Source: a virus. From it: DNA of 38,949 bases. This document shows, in pieces, positions 24,844-33,568 of the stretch (its first letter is position 1; each line of letters starts with the position of its first letter). The notes beneath the pieces are model-generated. The model was not told the origin of the DNA. It saw nothing but the letters and a program-made list of their open reading frames with translations, and ran no database searches. The DNA is taken from positions 1 through 38,949 of the IMG/VR virus record IMGVR_UViG_3300032223_001169. One strand, given 5' to 3'. The translations under genes were made by a program, and so were the position numbers.

Positions 24844-26367
24844 GTGGCACGCACACTGATCTGGAACACCAGCGCAACTGCACAGACCCTGCCGGCAAGC
24901 TACGGCGGCGGCGCCGTGCAGCCCGGTTATGGCTGGATCGTCGCGGACGAGTCCTCTGTGGTGGTTGCTGCCCTTGGCGGCTTTGATGTCATGGACGGCA
25001 AGTGGTCCGTGGCCGCGATCTCGACGGATGAGGCGCTCGGCACCGTGGACATGAACGCAGCTGGCGTTGCGCTTGTTGCGGACGTGGCAGCAGCTCTTGG
25101 CGGTGGAGGAGGCGGCGGTGGCGGGCCTGTTTCTTGGGCAGCCGTCACGGGCAAGCCGACCTTTGCCACTGTTGCGACCTCGGGCAGCTATGCAGACCTG
25201 AGCAACAAGCCTTCAATTCCGGTTGTGCCGGTTCTGGCAGATGTTGCGACCTCTGGTGACTATGCCGACCTGATCGGCAAGCCCTCCATTCCGGCAGCAG
25301 GCAACACGGCAGCTACGGACATCAGCTCCTCGGCAGCGGCAGGCGTTCAGTCTGCTTACGCTCGCGTCGATCACCAGCACGCACACGGCAGCCAGGCTGG
25401 CGGCACCCTGCACAGCGCAGCCACCACGATGGCGGCTGGCTTCATGTCGGCTGCGGACAAGAGCAAGCTCGACGGGCTGGCAACTGTTGCCACCTCGGGC
25501 GCTTATGCAGACCTGAGCGGAACGCCTTCGCTGTTCTCGGGCGCCTACGCTGATCTGAGCGGAAAGCCTTCGCTGTTCAGCGGGAGCTATACCGACCTGA
25601 CGAATAAGCCGACCCTGTTCTCAGGCTCCTACAGCGATCTGACCAACAAGCCGACGTTTGCAGCGGTTGCGACCTCGGGAGCTTATTCGGACCTGAGCGG
25701 CAAGCCGACTCTGGCAGCAGTTGCTACGACCGGCTCTTACGCATCGCTGACTGGCGCTCCTGCGCTGGCAACGGTTGCGACGTCAGGTTCGTATACAGAC
25801 CTCACCAGCAAGCCCTCGCTGTTCTCGGGTGCCTATGCAGATCTGACTGGGAAGCCCACGCTGGCAACGGTTGCGACCTCGGGAAGCTACACGGACCTGA
25901 CGAGCAAGCCCTCGCTCGCCACCGTGGCAACCAGCGGCTCGTACAACGATCTGCGCGATCTTCCGCTGCTTTCGTTCTCGACCTTCAGCGGCAGCTATAC
26001 GGATCTGACCAACCAGCCGACCCTGTTTGATGGCACCTACGCATCGCTCACGGGCAAGCCGACTCTGGCGACTGTTGCAACTTCAGGCTCTTATGCAGAC
26101 CTGAGCAACAAGCCGACCAAGGCTTATGATATCGCCTCGTTTGCTTCTGGCGCGCTGGCACTCAACGCGACCACCATGAAGTTCTACGCCCCGAAGGCGC
26201 TGACCCTGACGGCGCTGAACCAGGGCGGCGGGGCCACGGTCAAGATCCAGGTGGCTGGGGCTGACATCACCTACCCGAAGAGCGTGACTGCTGGACAGGT
26301 CATCAGTGCGGTTGTGACTGGCGCAGGCACCGATAACTACTTCACGATTTCCGCCGTGGAGGCGTAA
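24844..26367 (+). CDS. Tail fibre with 15 SYxDLxxKP repeats
   Basis: A 507-aa protein with a GTG start; the AGGAG lies at the end of the previous gene. The N-terminus (RTLIWNTSATAQTLPASYGG) resembles the anchor shared with the fibres at 17691 and 22619. HAHGSQAGGTLHSAATTMAA followed by SAADKSKLDG is a common fibre segment. From about residue 110 to 425 it has about 15 copies of a short unit (GSYADLSNKP, GSYTDLTSKP, GAYSDLSGKP), mostly with VATS before them. Such units form repetitive fibre shafts. The C-terminus (YDIASFASG... then FYAPKALTL) resembles the tip of the giant fibre (YDVAGMVAA... then FYFKATRAFTL), suggesting a shared receptor domain. Confidence 0.85.
   Translation: MARTLIWNTSATAQTLPASYGGGAVQPGYGWIVADESSVVVAALGGFDVMDGKWSVAAISTDEALGTVDMNAAGVALVADVAAALGGGGGGGGGPVSWAAVTGKPTFATVATSGSYADLSNKPSIPVVPVLADVATSGDYADLIGKPSIPAAGNTAATDISSSAAAGVQSAYARVDHQHAHGSQAGGTLHSAATTMAAGFMSAADKSKLDGLATVATSGAYADLSGTPSLFSGAYADLSGKPSLFSGSYTDLTNKPTLFSGSYSDLTNKPTFAAVATSGAYSDLSGKPTLAAVATTGSYASLTGAPALATVATSGSYTDLTSKPSLFSGAYADLTGKPTLATVATSGSYTDLTSKPSLATVATSGSYNDLRDLPLLSFSTFSGSYTDLTNQPTLFDGTYASLTGKPTLATVATSGSYADLSNKPTKAYDIASFASGALALNATTMKFYAPKALTLTALNQGGGATVKIQVAGADITYPKSVTAGQVISAVVTGAGTDNYFTISAVEA
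25165..26118 (+). repeat. Degenerate tandem repeat of fibre shaft
   Basis: About 15 degenerate units encode GSYxDLxxKP-type peptides. Units are spaced irregularly (roughly 42-75 bases) and DNA identity between them is moderate, so the repeat is maintained mainly at protein level. Such arrays can expand or contract by recombination and change fibre length. Confidence 0.75.
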
Positions 26368-26636
26368 TGCCGCTTGTATTCGTTCAGAGGTACGCTCCCG
26401 CAGCTATTGCCGCAGGGACCTCTACCCAAGCTGTGACGGGAACCCTGACGCTGGGCAACCCGACGTACATCGAGGTCGACCCCTCCGTCTTTACGGTGGC
26501 CGGGGTCTACACGATCTTTACCTATGGGTCATTGGTGGGCAGTGCCAGCTATCTGCAAGCTGATCTGACCGGGACTGCGTTCTCGTCGGCTGTCTTTGCT
26601 GACACGGGAACCTCCATCACCATGACGTTGAGCTAA
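26367..26636 (+). CDS. Small beta-rich structural protein
   Basis: An 89-aa protein beginning on the previous stop (TAATG) with GGAGG just upstream. It is Thr/Ser/Ala/Val-rich and probably all beta. The segment VFTVAGVYTIFTYGSLVGSA resembles short beta segments of autotransporter passengers, which fits the PATR-rich fibre encoded next. It could be a cap or chaperone for that fibre. No family is assigned. Confidence 0.5.
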   Translation: MPLVFVQRYAPAAIAAGTSTQAVTGTLTLGNPTYIEVDPSVFTVAGVYTIFTYGSLVGSASYLQADLTGTAFSSAVFADTGTSITMTLS

Positions 26637-26649
26637 GGGAGACTCCGCG

Positions 26650-29600
26650 ATGGCCGCCTATTACTTTGATCTCAACGGTGCTACGGCTGGATTCGGTACG
26701 CTGACCGGAAACTGGGATAACGGCACCACGGCAGACTGGTCGACCTCTTCCGCAGGTACGTCAGCAACCGCCGCTGTGACGTTCACCAATGCCGATACAG
26801 CCAACTTCGGCTTTGCCGGCACAACGGCCACCGCTGGAACTGCCACGATCACTACCGGCAACATCATTACGGTCAACCAGCTTGTTACTGCTAACCTTGC
26901 GGGCGGCGCGCAGACAATTGCAGCGGCAGGCACAGGTGCGCTGACTCTTGCAGGGACGACTCCAACGATCAATGTCGGTTCGGCTGGCGGCTTGACGATC
27001 AGTGCGCCTATTTCTGGCACTTCAGGCTTCACGAAGGCGGGTACAGGTCAGCTCAATCTCCCTACTGCATCGACGGGGCTGTCGGGAACGGTGACAATCT
27101 CTGACGGGCAGGTGGTGTTCGGAAACAGCACGAACACGGTCACGTCAAATATCTTCCCCAATGCGTCAGTCAGCATCGCGTCTGGCAAGACGCTGTACCT
27201 GCTTGGCAACGCCGCCTACACCAACACCACCGTCTTCTCGGGTCTGGGCAAGATTCAGATGGCGAGCGGTGGTCTGGGCGGTGCGGGTATCAACTTCGGC
27301 CCCGGAACGCTCAGTGGAATGACGGGAACGACTGCGCCGTCGGGAGCCGCAGGAAGCACGCTTGGAACGGCTGGTCTGGAGGTCTACTCGACCAACAGCC
27401 CCCCCATCTATAACAATCCGATTGTCACGTTGCAGGATATGCCTTCAACGCTGAACTTTATATCGAATCAAACTGCGGCCACGGCGCTCAGCATCACGGC
27501 GTACTACACAGGAACGCCTCCAGTCGGCGGCTATCCGACGAAAATCTATCCCGTCGTCACCGGCAACGGGTTTGTTGCATCACTTACGACACGCTTCTAC
27601 GCAAACCAATCTCTTGCAAACGGCGCACTGGTTTTGACTGGGGGCATCCAGCGCACAACGGATAACACCGGCACGTTCAACCTGTATCTACAGGGTACGA
27701 ACACGCTCAACAACACGATCAGCGGAAACATCATCGATCCCGGCACGACCTATGCGCTGGCTATTACTAAAGCTGATGGAGGCAAATGGGTTTTTTCCGG
27801 CACCAACACCTATACCGGCAACACTCGGACCTCCGCTGGCGAACTGTCGATTACCAACTCGCTCGCGCTACAGAACAGCCCGCTTGACCTGAATACCGCA
27901 GATACGGGAACGCTGACATTCTCGGGTGCGGCAGCTACGGCTGCGACGATTGGTGGCTTTACCACTAGCGGGACGGCTAAAGACTTCGCTATCCCTGCTG
28001 GGTTGGCGCTGACACTGAAGCCTGTCACGGGTACATCGTTTACTTACGCAGGTGTCCTATCTTCGGGCGCAGGCGCGACCTTTACCAAGGACGGCCCTGG
28101 TACTCAAATCCTGACTGGCACCAATACGGTCACCGGAACGGTCACTGTTACTGGCGGCACGCTGACTGCTGGTGCCAACGGCACTACGGGTAACTTTGGC
28201 GCAGCAGCCAACAACATCGTTGTGGGCACGGGCGCTACCGCCTCAGTAAACCGCTCCAATGCCTATCAGATCGACGGTTCGATCACGGGGGCTGGTACCT
28301 TTAGCACGGTTACTGGCGCAGGCACGCTGACGCTGACCAACAGCATCATCTCCGTTTCGACCTTGACTCATTCAGCGGGAACGGTGGTGTTCCCTACGGC
28401 TGGGCAAACGGTTTCCTCGGCTATCGGCGGGGCGGGCGCGATTACGATTAGCGCGCCTGGTACGGTGACGTTCTCTGGGGCCGGTGCAAACACGGGCGCG
28501 TGGGCTGTTAATGCAGGCGCCACACTGAACGTCACGGCAGCTCAGTTGGGGGCCACGGGCGCGATTACGGTAGCAAGTGGCGCAACGCTTACTACCAGCG
28601 CAAATGTCTCTAAGCCGATCACGGTTAGTGCGGGTGGTACGGCCACGATTACTGGAGATACGGGGGCGCTTGGTGCGTACGGAACAGTTGTTCTGAATAA
28701 CGGAACGACGCCTGGCTCAGGCAGCGTGTTTGGCTCTGCCGGAAACACTGCTCTGCTGACGGTTGCTGGAACGCGGAACCTCTCCAGCTCTGGTTCTAAC
28801 GCAGCGCTTGAGTTCAACCTCACAACCGGCAAAATGGCTATCTACCAAACAGGCGGAACCATTACCAATACCGGCACTAACACCGCCGTTTTGGGTTTTG
28901 GCCGTAATGCCGCGCCATACTCATCTACTGCGTATACCTACTATAGAGGTACCGGCGGAACCATCAATGCCTCTCGTTATCTTCTTGCGGGCTGGCTAAA
29001 CAATGATGTGGCAGGCGCCTCCGATGTGGTTTTGGACTTCGCTGGTGTAACAGCTACTACTCCGTTTACATGCTACTTTGGCATGAATAACTGTACCGTA
29101 AACGTAACAGCAGGGTCATTTGCCTCATCTGGAACGGGCGGTTTTGTTATTGGTGGACCGGCTGCGGCTGCCAATACTGAGCGTATCTTTACAATTGATG
29201 CGTCAGCGTCTCCTGCATCAGTTAGCGTAACGAATACCGCTGCGGCCTCCGGTATTAACGCAAATACTGGAAACGACTATATTAATCTTGTGCAAGACGG
29301 TGCATTCAGCGTTGCTGGTTTAGTGTTTCCTAACACCTCAACCAAATACTTTAATATTTGGGGTGGAAAGCTAACCACGACAGGTACAATTGCGGCTAGT
29401 GCTGCTGGTACTATGTCATTTCGATTGTTCAACCGGCCTGGCTATGCAAACCGCTTGTCAGCATCTACGACCACGACCGGCATTATTGACCAACCCATCA
29501 CAGAGGCTACTGGTTACGGCATTTCCAGCCTTGCGTACACACAGGGGGCGGGATACATCGGGCCGCCGTTCATCAAGATCAGCGGAGGCTCGGGAACTGG

Positions 29601-31128
29601 TGCGTCGGCTCGTGCGGTTTGGTCTGCGGACGGAACGATCAGCTCTATCATCGTAACCAGCCCTGGCTCTGGCTATCTGGCAGGAGACACAGTTACATTT
29701 ACGGCAACAAACGGATTGCCGGTCTCTGGCGGAACCGCAATCGTTCCCGGCACCGTGACGCTCGCGGCCAACACGGTCGGCGTAGGCTTCACCAAGGATG
29801 ACTCGGGTACCCTCACACTCACTGGAACCAACACCTATACCGGAACGACTTCGGTTTCTGCCGGCACGCTCCGTATCGGCAACGCTGGCGCAGCTGGTAC
29901 GCTTGGTAACAGCGATGCGGGCGCGGCGGCGATCTCATCCGGCGCAACCCTCGCATTCAATCGAAACGATGCGCGCACCTACTCGGGGACCATCTCAGGG
30001 GCAGGCACCATCAACGTAACGGGTGGCGCACGGGCAACGGTGTCAGGCACCAACACCTTCACCAGCGCAGCAGCAGCTATCGCCCTTTCGACCACAGGCA
30101 GCATTCTGCGCCTGACCAACAGCGACTCCATCGGCCAAGGAACCTCTTTCGGCATCACGGTCCCAACAGGTACGGCACTGGAGCTGGACGGCACATCAGG
30201 AAACCTCACGGGGCTTCCGGCCAAGGCGCTGTCGCTGTCTGGCGCTGGCGTTAGCTCGACTGGCGCGCTGCGTAACATCGCAGGCAACAACACCTACTCT
30301 GGCGCTGTGGCCCTTGCAGCTACCACCACTATCGGGTCGGACTCCGGAACGCTGTCTCTGACCAGCGCATCCGCCATTACGGGTACGTTTGCGCTGTCTT
30401 TTGTTGGCGCTGGCGATGTTGATGTCTCTCAGGCAATCAACATCTCTACCGGCACCGTCACCAAGACGACTGGCGCAGGCGCAGCCATCCTGCGTGGCAC
30501 CTCGTCCTATACGGGCGCCACCACGGCAACGACCGGATACCTTGGATACACGGGCAACATCGCGGCCTCGACGAACGGAAACTTCGGCAACTCCGCCGCA
30601 GGCGTCAACATTGCAGAGAGCGCGGGCCTTCGGTACTACGGCAGCGGCACCTCCACATTCTCGCGTGGCAGCGTCTTCAACGGAGCGACCGTAGGCGCTA
30701 CCTACAAGCTGGAGTCGAACGGCTCAGGTTCGGTGACGCACTCGGTTGCTCCGTCCTTTCAGAGCGCCAACGTCGCCAAGACCCTTCAGCTTGGCGGTAC
30801 GGGTACGGCGTCCAACACCATCAGCTACGTTCTTGCCAACAACGGAACGGGCGCGGTCACGCTCACCAAGGCTGACGCCGGCAAGTGGGTACTCACCAAC
30901 ACCAGCAACTCCTACACGGGCAGCACCACGGTTACGGGCGGCACCCTTGTCCTGTCTGTTGCGACTTGGGCTGCAAATGCCAAGGTGACTGGCACCGGCA
31001 GCGTGTCGGTTAGCGCCGGGGCCAAGATCCAGACGCTCGCGGGTTCTGGTGGCTCTGCCCAGCTTGGCCGGCACACCTATCCCTCTCTCACCTTCGCGGC
31101 TAACAGCCGCATCCGCATCGGAGGCTAA
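26650..31128 (+). CDS. Giant fibre/adhesin of autotransporter-type (PATR) repeats
   Basis: A 1492-aa protein with GGGAG 9 bases before the ATG. It contains at least seven passenger-associated transport-like repeats: SGTNTYTGNTRTSAGELSI, TGTNTVTGTVTVTGGTLTA, TGTNTYTGTTSVSAGTLRI, TSNSYTGSTTVTGGTLVL and others. These predict a long parallel beta-helix. No signal peptide and no C-terminal autotransporter barrel are visible, so it is not an exported autotransporter. A separate module near residues 955-1025 has YIGPPFIKISGGSGTGASAR, a motif of phage and adhesin fibres. The region about 28,800-29,450 is AT-richer, suggesting a patchwork origin. Likely a tail fibre or spike. Confidence 0.8.
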   Translation: MAAYYFDLNGATAGFGTLTGNWDNGTTADWSTSSAGTSATAAVTFTNADTANFGFAGTTATAGTATITTGNIITVNQLVTANLAGGAQTIAAAGTGALTLAGTTPTINVGSAGGLTISAPISGTSGFTKAGTGQLNLPTASTGLSGTVTISDGQVVFGNSTNTVTSNIFPNASVSIASGKTLYLLGNAAYTNTTVFSGLGKIQMASGGLGGAGINFGPGTLSGMTGTTAPSGAAGSTLGTAGLEVYSTNSPPIYNNPIVTLQDMPSTLNFISNQTAATALSITAYYTGTPPVGGYPTKIYPVVTGNGFVASLTTRFYANQSLANGALVLTGGIQRTTDNTGTFNLYLQGTNTLNNTISGNIIDPGTTYALAITKADGGKWVFSGTNTYTGNTRTSAGELSITNSLALQNSPLDLNTADTGTLTFSGAAATAATIGGFTTSGTAKDFAIPAGLALTLKPVTGTSFTYAGVLSSGAGATFTKDGPGTQILTGTNTVTGTVTVTGGTLTAGANGTTGNFGAAANNIVVGTGATASVNRSNAYQIDGSITGAGTFSTVTGAGTLTLTNSIISVSTLTHSAGTVVFPTAGQTVSSAIGGAGAITISAPGTVTFSGAGANTGAWAVNAGATLNVTAAQLGATGAITVASGATLTTSANVSKPITVSAGGTATITGDTGALGAYGTVVLNNGTTPGSGSVFGSAGNTALLTVAGTRNLSSSGSNAALEFNLTTGKMAIYQTGGTITNTGTNTAVLGFGRNAAPYSSTAYTYYRGTGGTINASRYLLAGWLNNDVAGASDVVLDFAGVTATTPFTCYFGMNNCTVNVTAGSFASSGTGGFVIGGPAAAANTERIFTIDASASPASVSVTNTAAASGINANTGNDYINLVQDGAFSVAGLVFPNTSTKYFNIWGGKLTTTGTIAASAAGTMSFRLFNRPGYANRLSASTTTTGIIDQPITEATGYGISSLAYTQGAGYIGPPFIKISGGSGTGASARAVWSADGTISSIIVTSPGSGYLAGDTVTFTATNGLPVSGGTAIVPGTVTLAANTVGVGFTKDDSGTLTLTGTNTYTGTTSVSAGTLRIGNAGAAGTLGNSDAGAAAISSGATLAFNRNDARTYSGTISGAGTINVTGGARATVSGTNTFTSAAAAIALSTTGSILRLTNSDSIGQGTSFGITVPTGTALELDGTSGNLTGLPAKALSLSGAGVSSTGALRNIAGNNTYSGAVALAATTTIGSDSGTLSLTSASAITGTFALSFVGAGDVDVSQAINISTGTVTKTTGAGAAILRGTSSYTGATTATTGYLGYTGNIAASTNGNFGNSAAGVNIAESAGLRYYGSGTSTFSRGSVFNGATVGATYKLESNGSGSVTHSVAPSFQSANVAKTLQLGGTGTASNTISYVLANNGTGAVTLTKADAGKWVLTNTSNSYTGSTTVTGGTLVLSVATWAANAKVTGTGSVSVSAGAKIQTLAGSGGSAQLGRHTYPSLTFAANSRIRIGG

Positions 31129-31132
31129 TCCC

Positions 31133-31438
31133 ATGGCACTTCAGGTTTCGCTCACCATCCCACCCAACCGCCTCCCGGAATCTCCGGATGAGGTTGCGCT
31201 TCCCGATGTGGTTTACCCGGAAGCCTATGCGCGCATCCTGTACATCCGCGTCGACACGCAGACCGCATATCCGCTGGTGGCTTGGTACGAGGACGCAGCG
31301 GCTCGGGAGCGCGGCGATGCGCCGGTCAAGCTCTTTGAGTACGGAACCGCTACCGCATCGCTGACGGGAGACATCTACCCCGCAGCCTACGCATGGCTCA
31401 AGACTTTGCCCGAGTTCTCGGGCGCAACTGACTGCTAA
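31133..31438 (+). CDS. Small protein after PATR fibre
   Basis: A 101-aa protein from ATG 31133, with GGAGG 7 bases upstream inside the fibre's last codons. It is rich in Pro, Tyr and acidic residues (LPESPDEVALPDVVYPEAYA) with predicted beta strands (YARILYIRVDTQTAYPLVAW). Position right after a giant fibre suggests a fibre assembly chaperone or a baseplate accessory, by analogy only. Confidence 0.5.
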   Translation: MALQVSLTIPPNRLPESPDEVALPDVVYPEAYARILYIRVDTQTAYPLVAWYEDAAARERGDAPVKLFEYGTATASLTGDIYPAAYAWLKTLPEFSGATDC

Positions 31439-31480
31439 TCCGCAAGCAGAAAAGACCGACTGGCATTGGGTCAGTCATCT

Positions 31481-31499
31481 GGGGTGCATGGGGCACCCC
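31481..31499 (+). promoter_or_regulatory. Hairpin before coiled-coil fibre gene
   Basis: GGGGTGC (31481-31487) pairs with GCACCCC (31493-31499) around ATGGG. It ends four bases before the AAGGAG that serves GTG 31514, so it could control ribosome access. No T-run, so not a typical terminator. Confidence 0.5.
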
Positions 31500-31513
31500 G
31501 CAAGGAGTGGCAA

Positions 31514-33406
31514 GTGGCAAATGCAAAGAAGTTCCTCTGGCTGGACGCTGATGGTCAGCTGCGCGAGCAGACGACCGCAGAGACCATCCAGGTGGCAGAC
31601 GGCGTGGCATCCGCCGACGCAGTCAACAAGGGGCAGCTGGACGGCGCTGTTGGCGGTCTGACCGACCTGATCAACGCTGAAGCAGCACGCGCAACGCAGG
31701 CCGAGGCGGCTCTGGGCGACAGCCTGACCGCTGAGACTGCGGCTCGCGTTGCGGCTGATGCAGCGATCAGCGCATCGCTGACGGCAGAGACCAACGCACG
31801 CACCGCAGCTGACACGGCTCTCGGTGGGCGTATCGACACCGAGATCAGCGAGCGCCAGGCCGCGATCTCGACCGAGCAGGCTGCTCGTATCGCAGGTGAT
31901 GCGGCTCTCCGCAGCGACCTCGATGCAGAGATCGCCCGCGCAATCGCAGCAGAAGGCTCTGAGGCCACTGCTCGGCAGAACGCCGATGCAGCCCTCCAGG
32001 CGTCGATTGATGCACTCCAGAACGCCAGCAACGCGGCGCTCCAGAGCGCAATCAACAGCCTGACGGCGGGCCTGTCCGCTGAAGAGGCCGCACGCATCGC
32101 TGCTGACGACGCCCTGACGGCATCGCTCAACGCAGAGATCGCACGCGCCACGGCAGCAGAAGGTGCCGAGCAGGCTGCACGCATCGCCGCGATCAACGCA
32201 GCGAACGCAGCCATCAGCGCAGAGCAGGCACGGGCAGAGGCGGCAGAGGCCAAGCTGACCAGCGATCTGGCAGCAGAGGCAGCAACCGCACGCGCTGCTG
32301 AGTCGGCAAACGCCGCTGCAATCGCAGCCGAGCAGAGCCGCGCACAGTCCGCAGAGTCGCAGCTCACCAGCGACCTGACGGCAGAGATCACCCGCGCAGA
32401 GGCAGCAGAGGCTGCAATCGCGGCTGACCTCGCCAGCGAGATCGCACGCGCAACGGCATCCGAGGCCGCCAAGCTCCAGGAGGCCAAGGACTACGCTGAC
32501 GCTCGCGTTCAGGGCCTGTCCTTCAAGACCTCGGTTGACTACGCCTTCAACCGCGTCCAGGGCGCACAGACCCTGCCGGCTGATGCAGTTGCATTCTCGG
32601 CAGCTCAGGGTCTGAGCGCAGGCGACCGCGTCCTGGTCTACGGCGCGGCTCACGTTGACTGCGGCATCTACGTTGTTCAGGCTGGTGGCGCGTTTGCTCG
32701 CGCTGCTGACATGGCAGCGGCGGCTGACGCGGCTGGCGCTTACGTCTACGTCGAGAGCGCCTCGGCTGCTGGCGCAGCCCCCGGCACCTCGTTCGTTTGC
32801 GCGAACGCAGGCACCGCAGCGGTTGGCTCGGCAGCTCTGGAGTTCGTGATCTTCAGCCGCGCCGAGAACCTCTCGTTCGGCGCAGGCGTGCAGAAGGTCG
32901 GCACCGCTGTCTCCGCGAAGGTTGTGGCTTCCAAGCCCGTCTTCGTTGATGGCGACTCGATCAGCTTCCGCATCGACTCCACCGACCTGTCCATCGCGGC
33001 AGGCGGCGAGCTGAAGGTTGACGGCGCCCTCGTTGGTGGCCAGTTCGTGGACGCGGGCGACAAGCACGCGCACTCCTCGCTGGCAGAGACCATGGCATCG
33101 GCAGCAACCGTCGGCGTGTTCGTTGACTCCGCTGGCGCAGCCGCAACCTGGGACGCCGCTGGCGCCTTCGGCTGCGTTGATGCCAAGAACGGTGGCGATG
33201 CTCGCGTTGTGATGGCCGGCCTGTCGAACGTGGCCTCGGGCGCGCTGAACGCCTTCGCTGATGACGAGCGCGTGTACCTCGGCAGCGCCGCTGGCGTGTT
33301 TGCCAAGTACGCAGACGTCCCGAGCGGCAAGTGGGCCGTTCCGGTCGGCTTCAAGCACGGCAGCAAGCTCAAGGTCCACATGCTGCCTGCCGCAATGAAG
33401 GCGTAA
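31514..33406 (+). CDS. Coiled-coil tail fibre
   Basis: A 630-aa protein from GTG 31514, with AAGGAG 7 bases upstream; the frame is open to 31466, but that part covers a hairpin. Residues 1-50 form a small N-terminal part (KKFLWLDADGQLREQTTAET, a fibre-type opening). About residues 50-330 are an exceptionally long Ala/Glu/Arg coiled coil with repeated EIARATAAEGAE and ARIAADDAL units. A globular beta-rich C-terminal part follows (QGLSFKTSVDYAFN, then HAHSSLAETMASAATVGVF), probably the receptor-binding end. The layout is that of a trimeric rod-like tail fibre. A strong terminator follows. Confidence 0.8.
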   Translation: MANAKKFLWLDADGQLREQTTAETIQVADGVASADAVNKGQLDGAVGGLTDLINAEAARATQAEAALGDSLTAETAARVAADAAISASLTAETNARTAADTALGGRIDTEISERQAAISTEQAARIAGDAALRSDLDAEIARAIAAEGSEATARQNADAALQASIDALQNASNAALQSAINSLTAGLSAEEAARIAADDALTASLNAEIARATAAEGAEQAARIAAINAANAAISAEQARAEAAEAKLTSDLAAEAATARAAESANAAAIAAEQSRAQSAESQLTSDLTAEITRAEAAEAAIAADLASEIARATASEAAKLQEAKDYADARVQGLSFKTSVDYAFNRVQGAQTLPADAVAFSAAQGLSAGDRVLVYGAAHVDCGIYVVQAGGAFARAADMAAAADAAGAYVYVESASAAGAAPGTSFVCANAGTAAVGSAALEFVIFSRAENLSFGAGVQKVGTAVSAKVVASKPVFVDGDSISFRIDSTDLSIAAGGELKVDGALVGGQFVDAGDKHAHSSLAETMASAATVGVFVDSAGAAATWDAAGAFGCVDAKNGGDARVVMAGLSNVASGALNAFADDERVYLGSAAGVFAKYADVPSGKWAVPVGFKHGSKLKVHMLPAAMKA

Positions 33407-33474
33407 TACAGCCTTCTGCAAGGGTTGCCTGAACACCCTAGACGGCAGCGGAACCGGCTAGAAGGAGCAGGCAG

Positions 33475-33520
33475 GGAGGGTCACTCGGGACGCCGGGTGG
33501 CCCTCCTTCTTTTGGTTTAT
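33475..33520 (+). terminator. Strong intrinsic terminator after fibre cluster
   Basis: GGAGGGTCACTCGG (33475-33488) pairs with CCGGGTGGCCCTCC (33493-33506), 14 pairs including two G-U, around GACG, and is followed by TTCTTTTGGTTT. It closes the long fibre transcription unit. Confidence 0.9.
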
Positions 33521-33527
33521 CTTCCCT

Positions 33528-33550
33528 TTCGCGCAAGAATGCTGCGCGAA
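33528..33550 (+). promoter_or_regulatory. 5' hairpin of endolysin gene
   Basis: TTCGCGCA (33528-33535) pairs with TGCGCGAA (33543-33550) around AGAATGC. The GGAGG of the endolysin gene lies 8 bases downstream. It may control translation of the lysis gene or stabilise its 5' end. Confidence 0.5.
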
Positions 33551-33568
33551 CACTCGTTGGAGGACTCT

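Noticed and set aside
25165-26118. CRISPR-like array
   Set aside because: The repeats are protein-level (SYxDLxxKP) inside one open frame, with uneven spacing and imperfect DNA identity.
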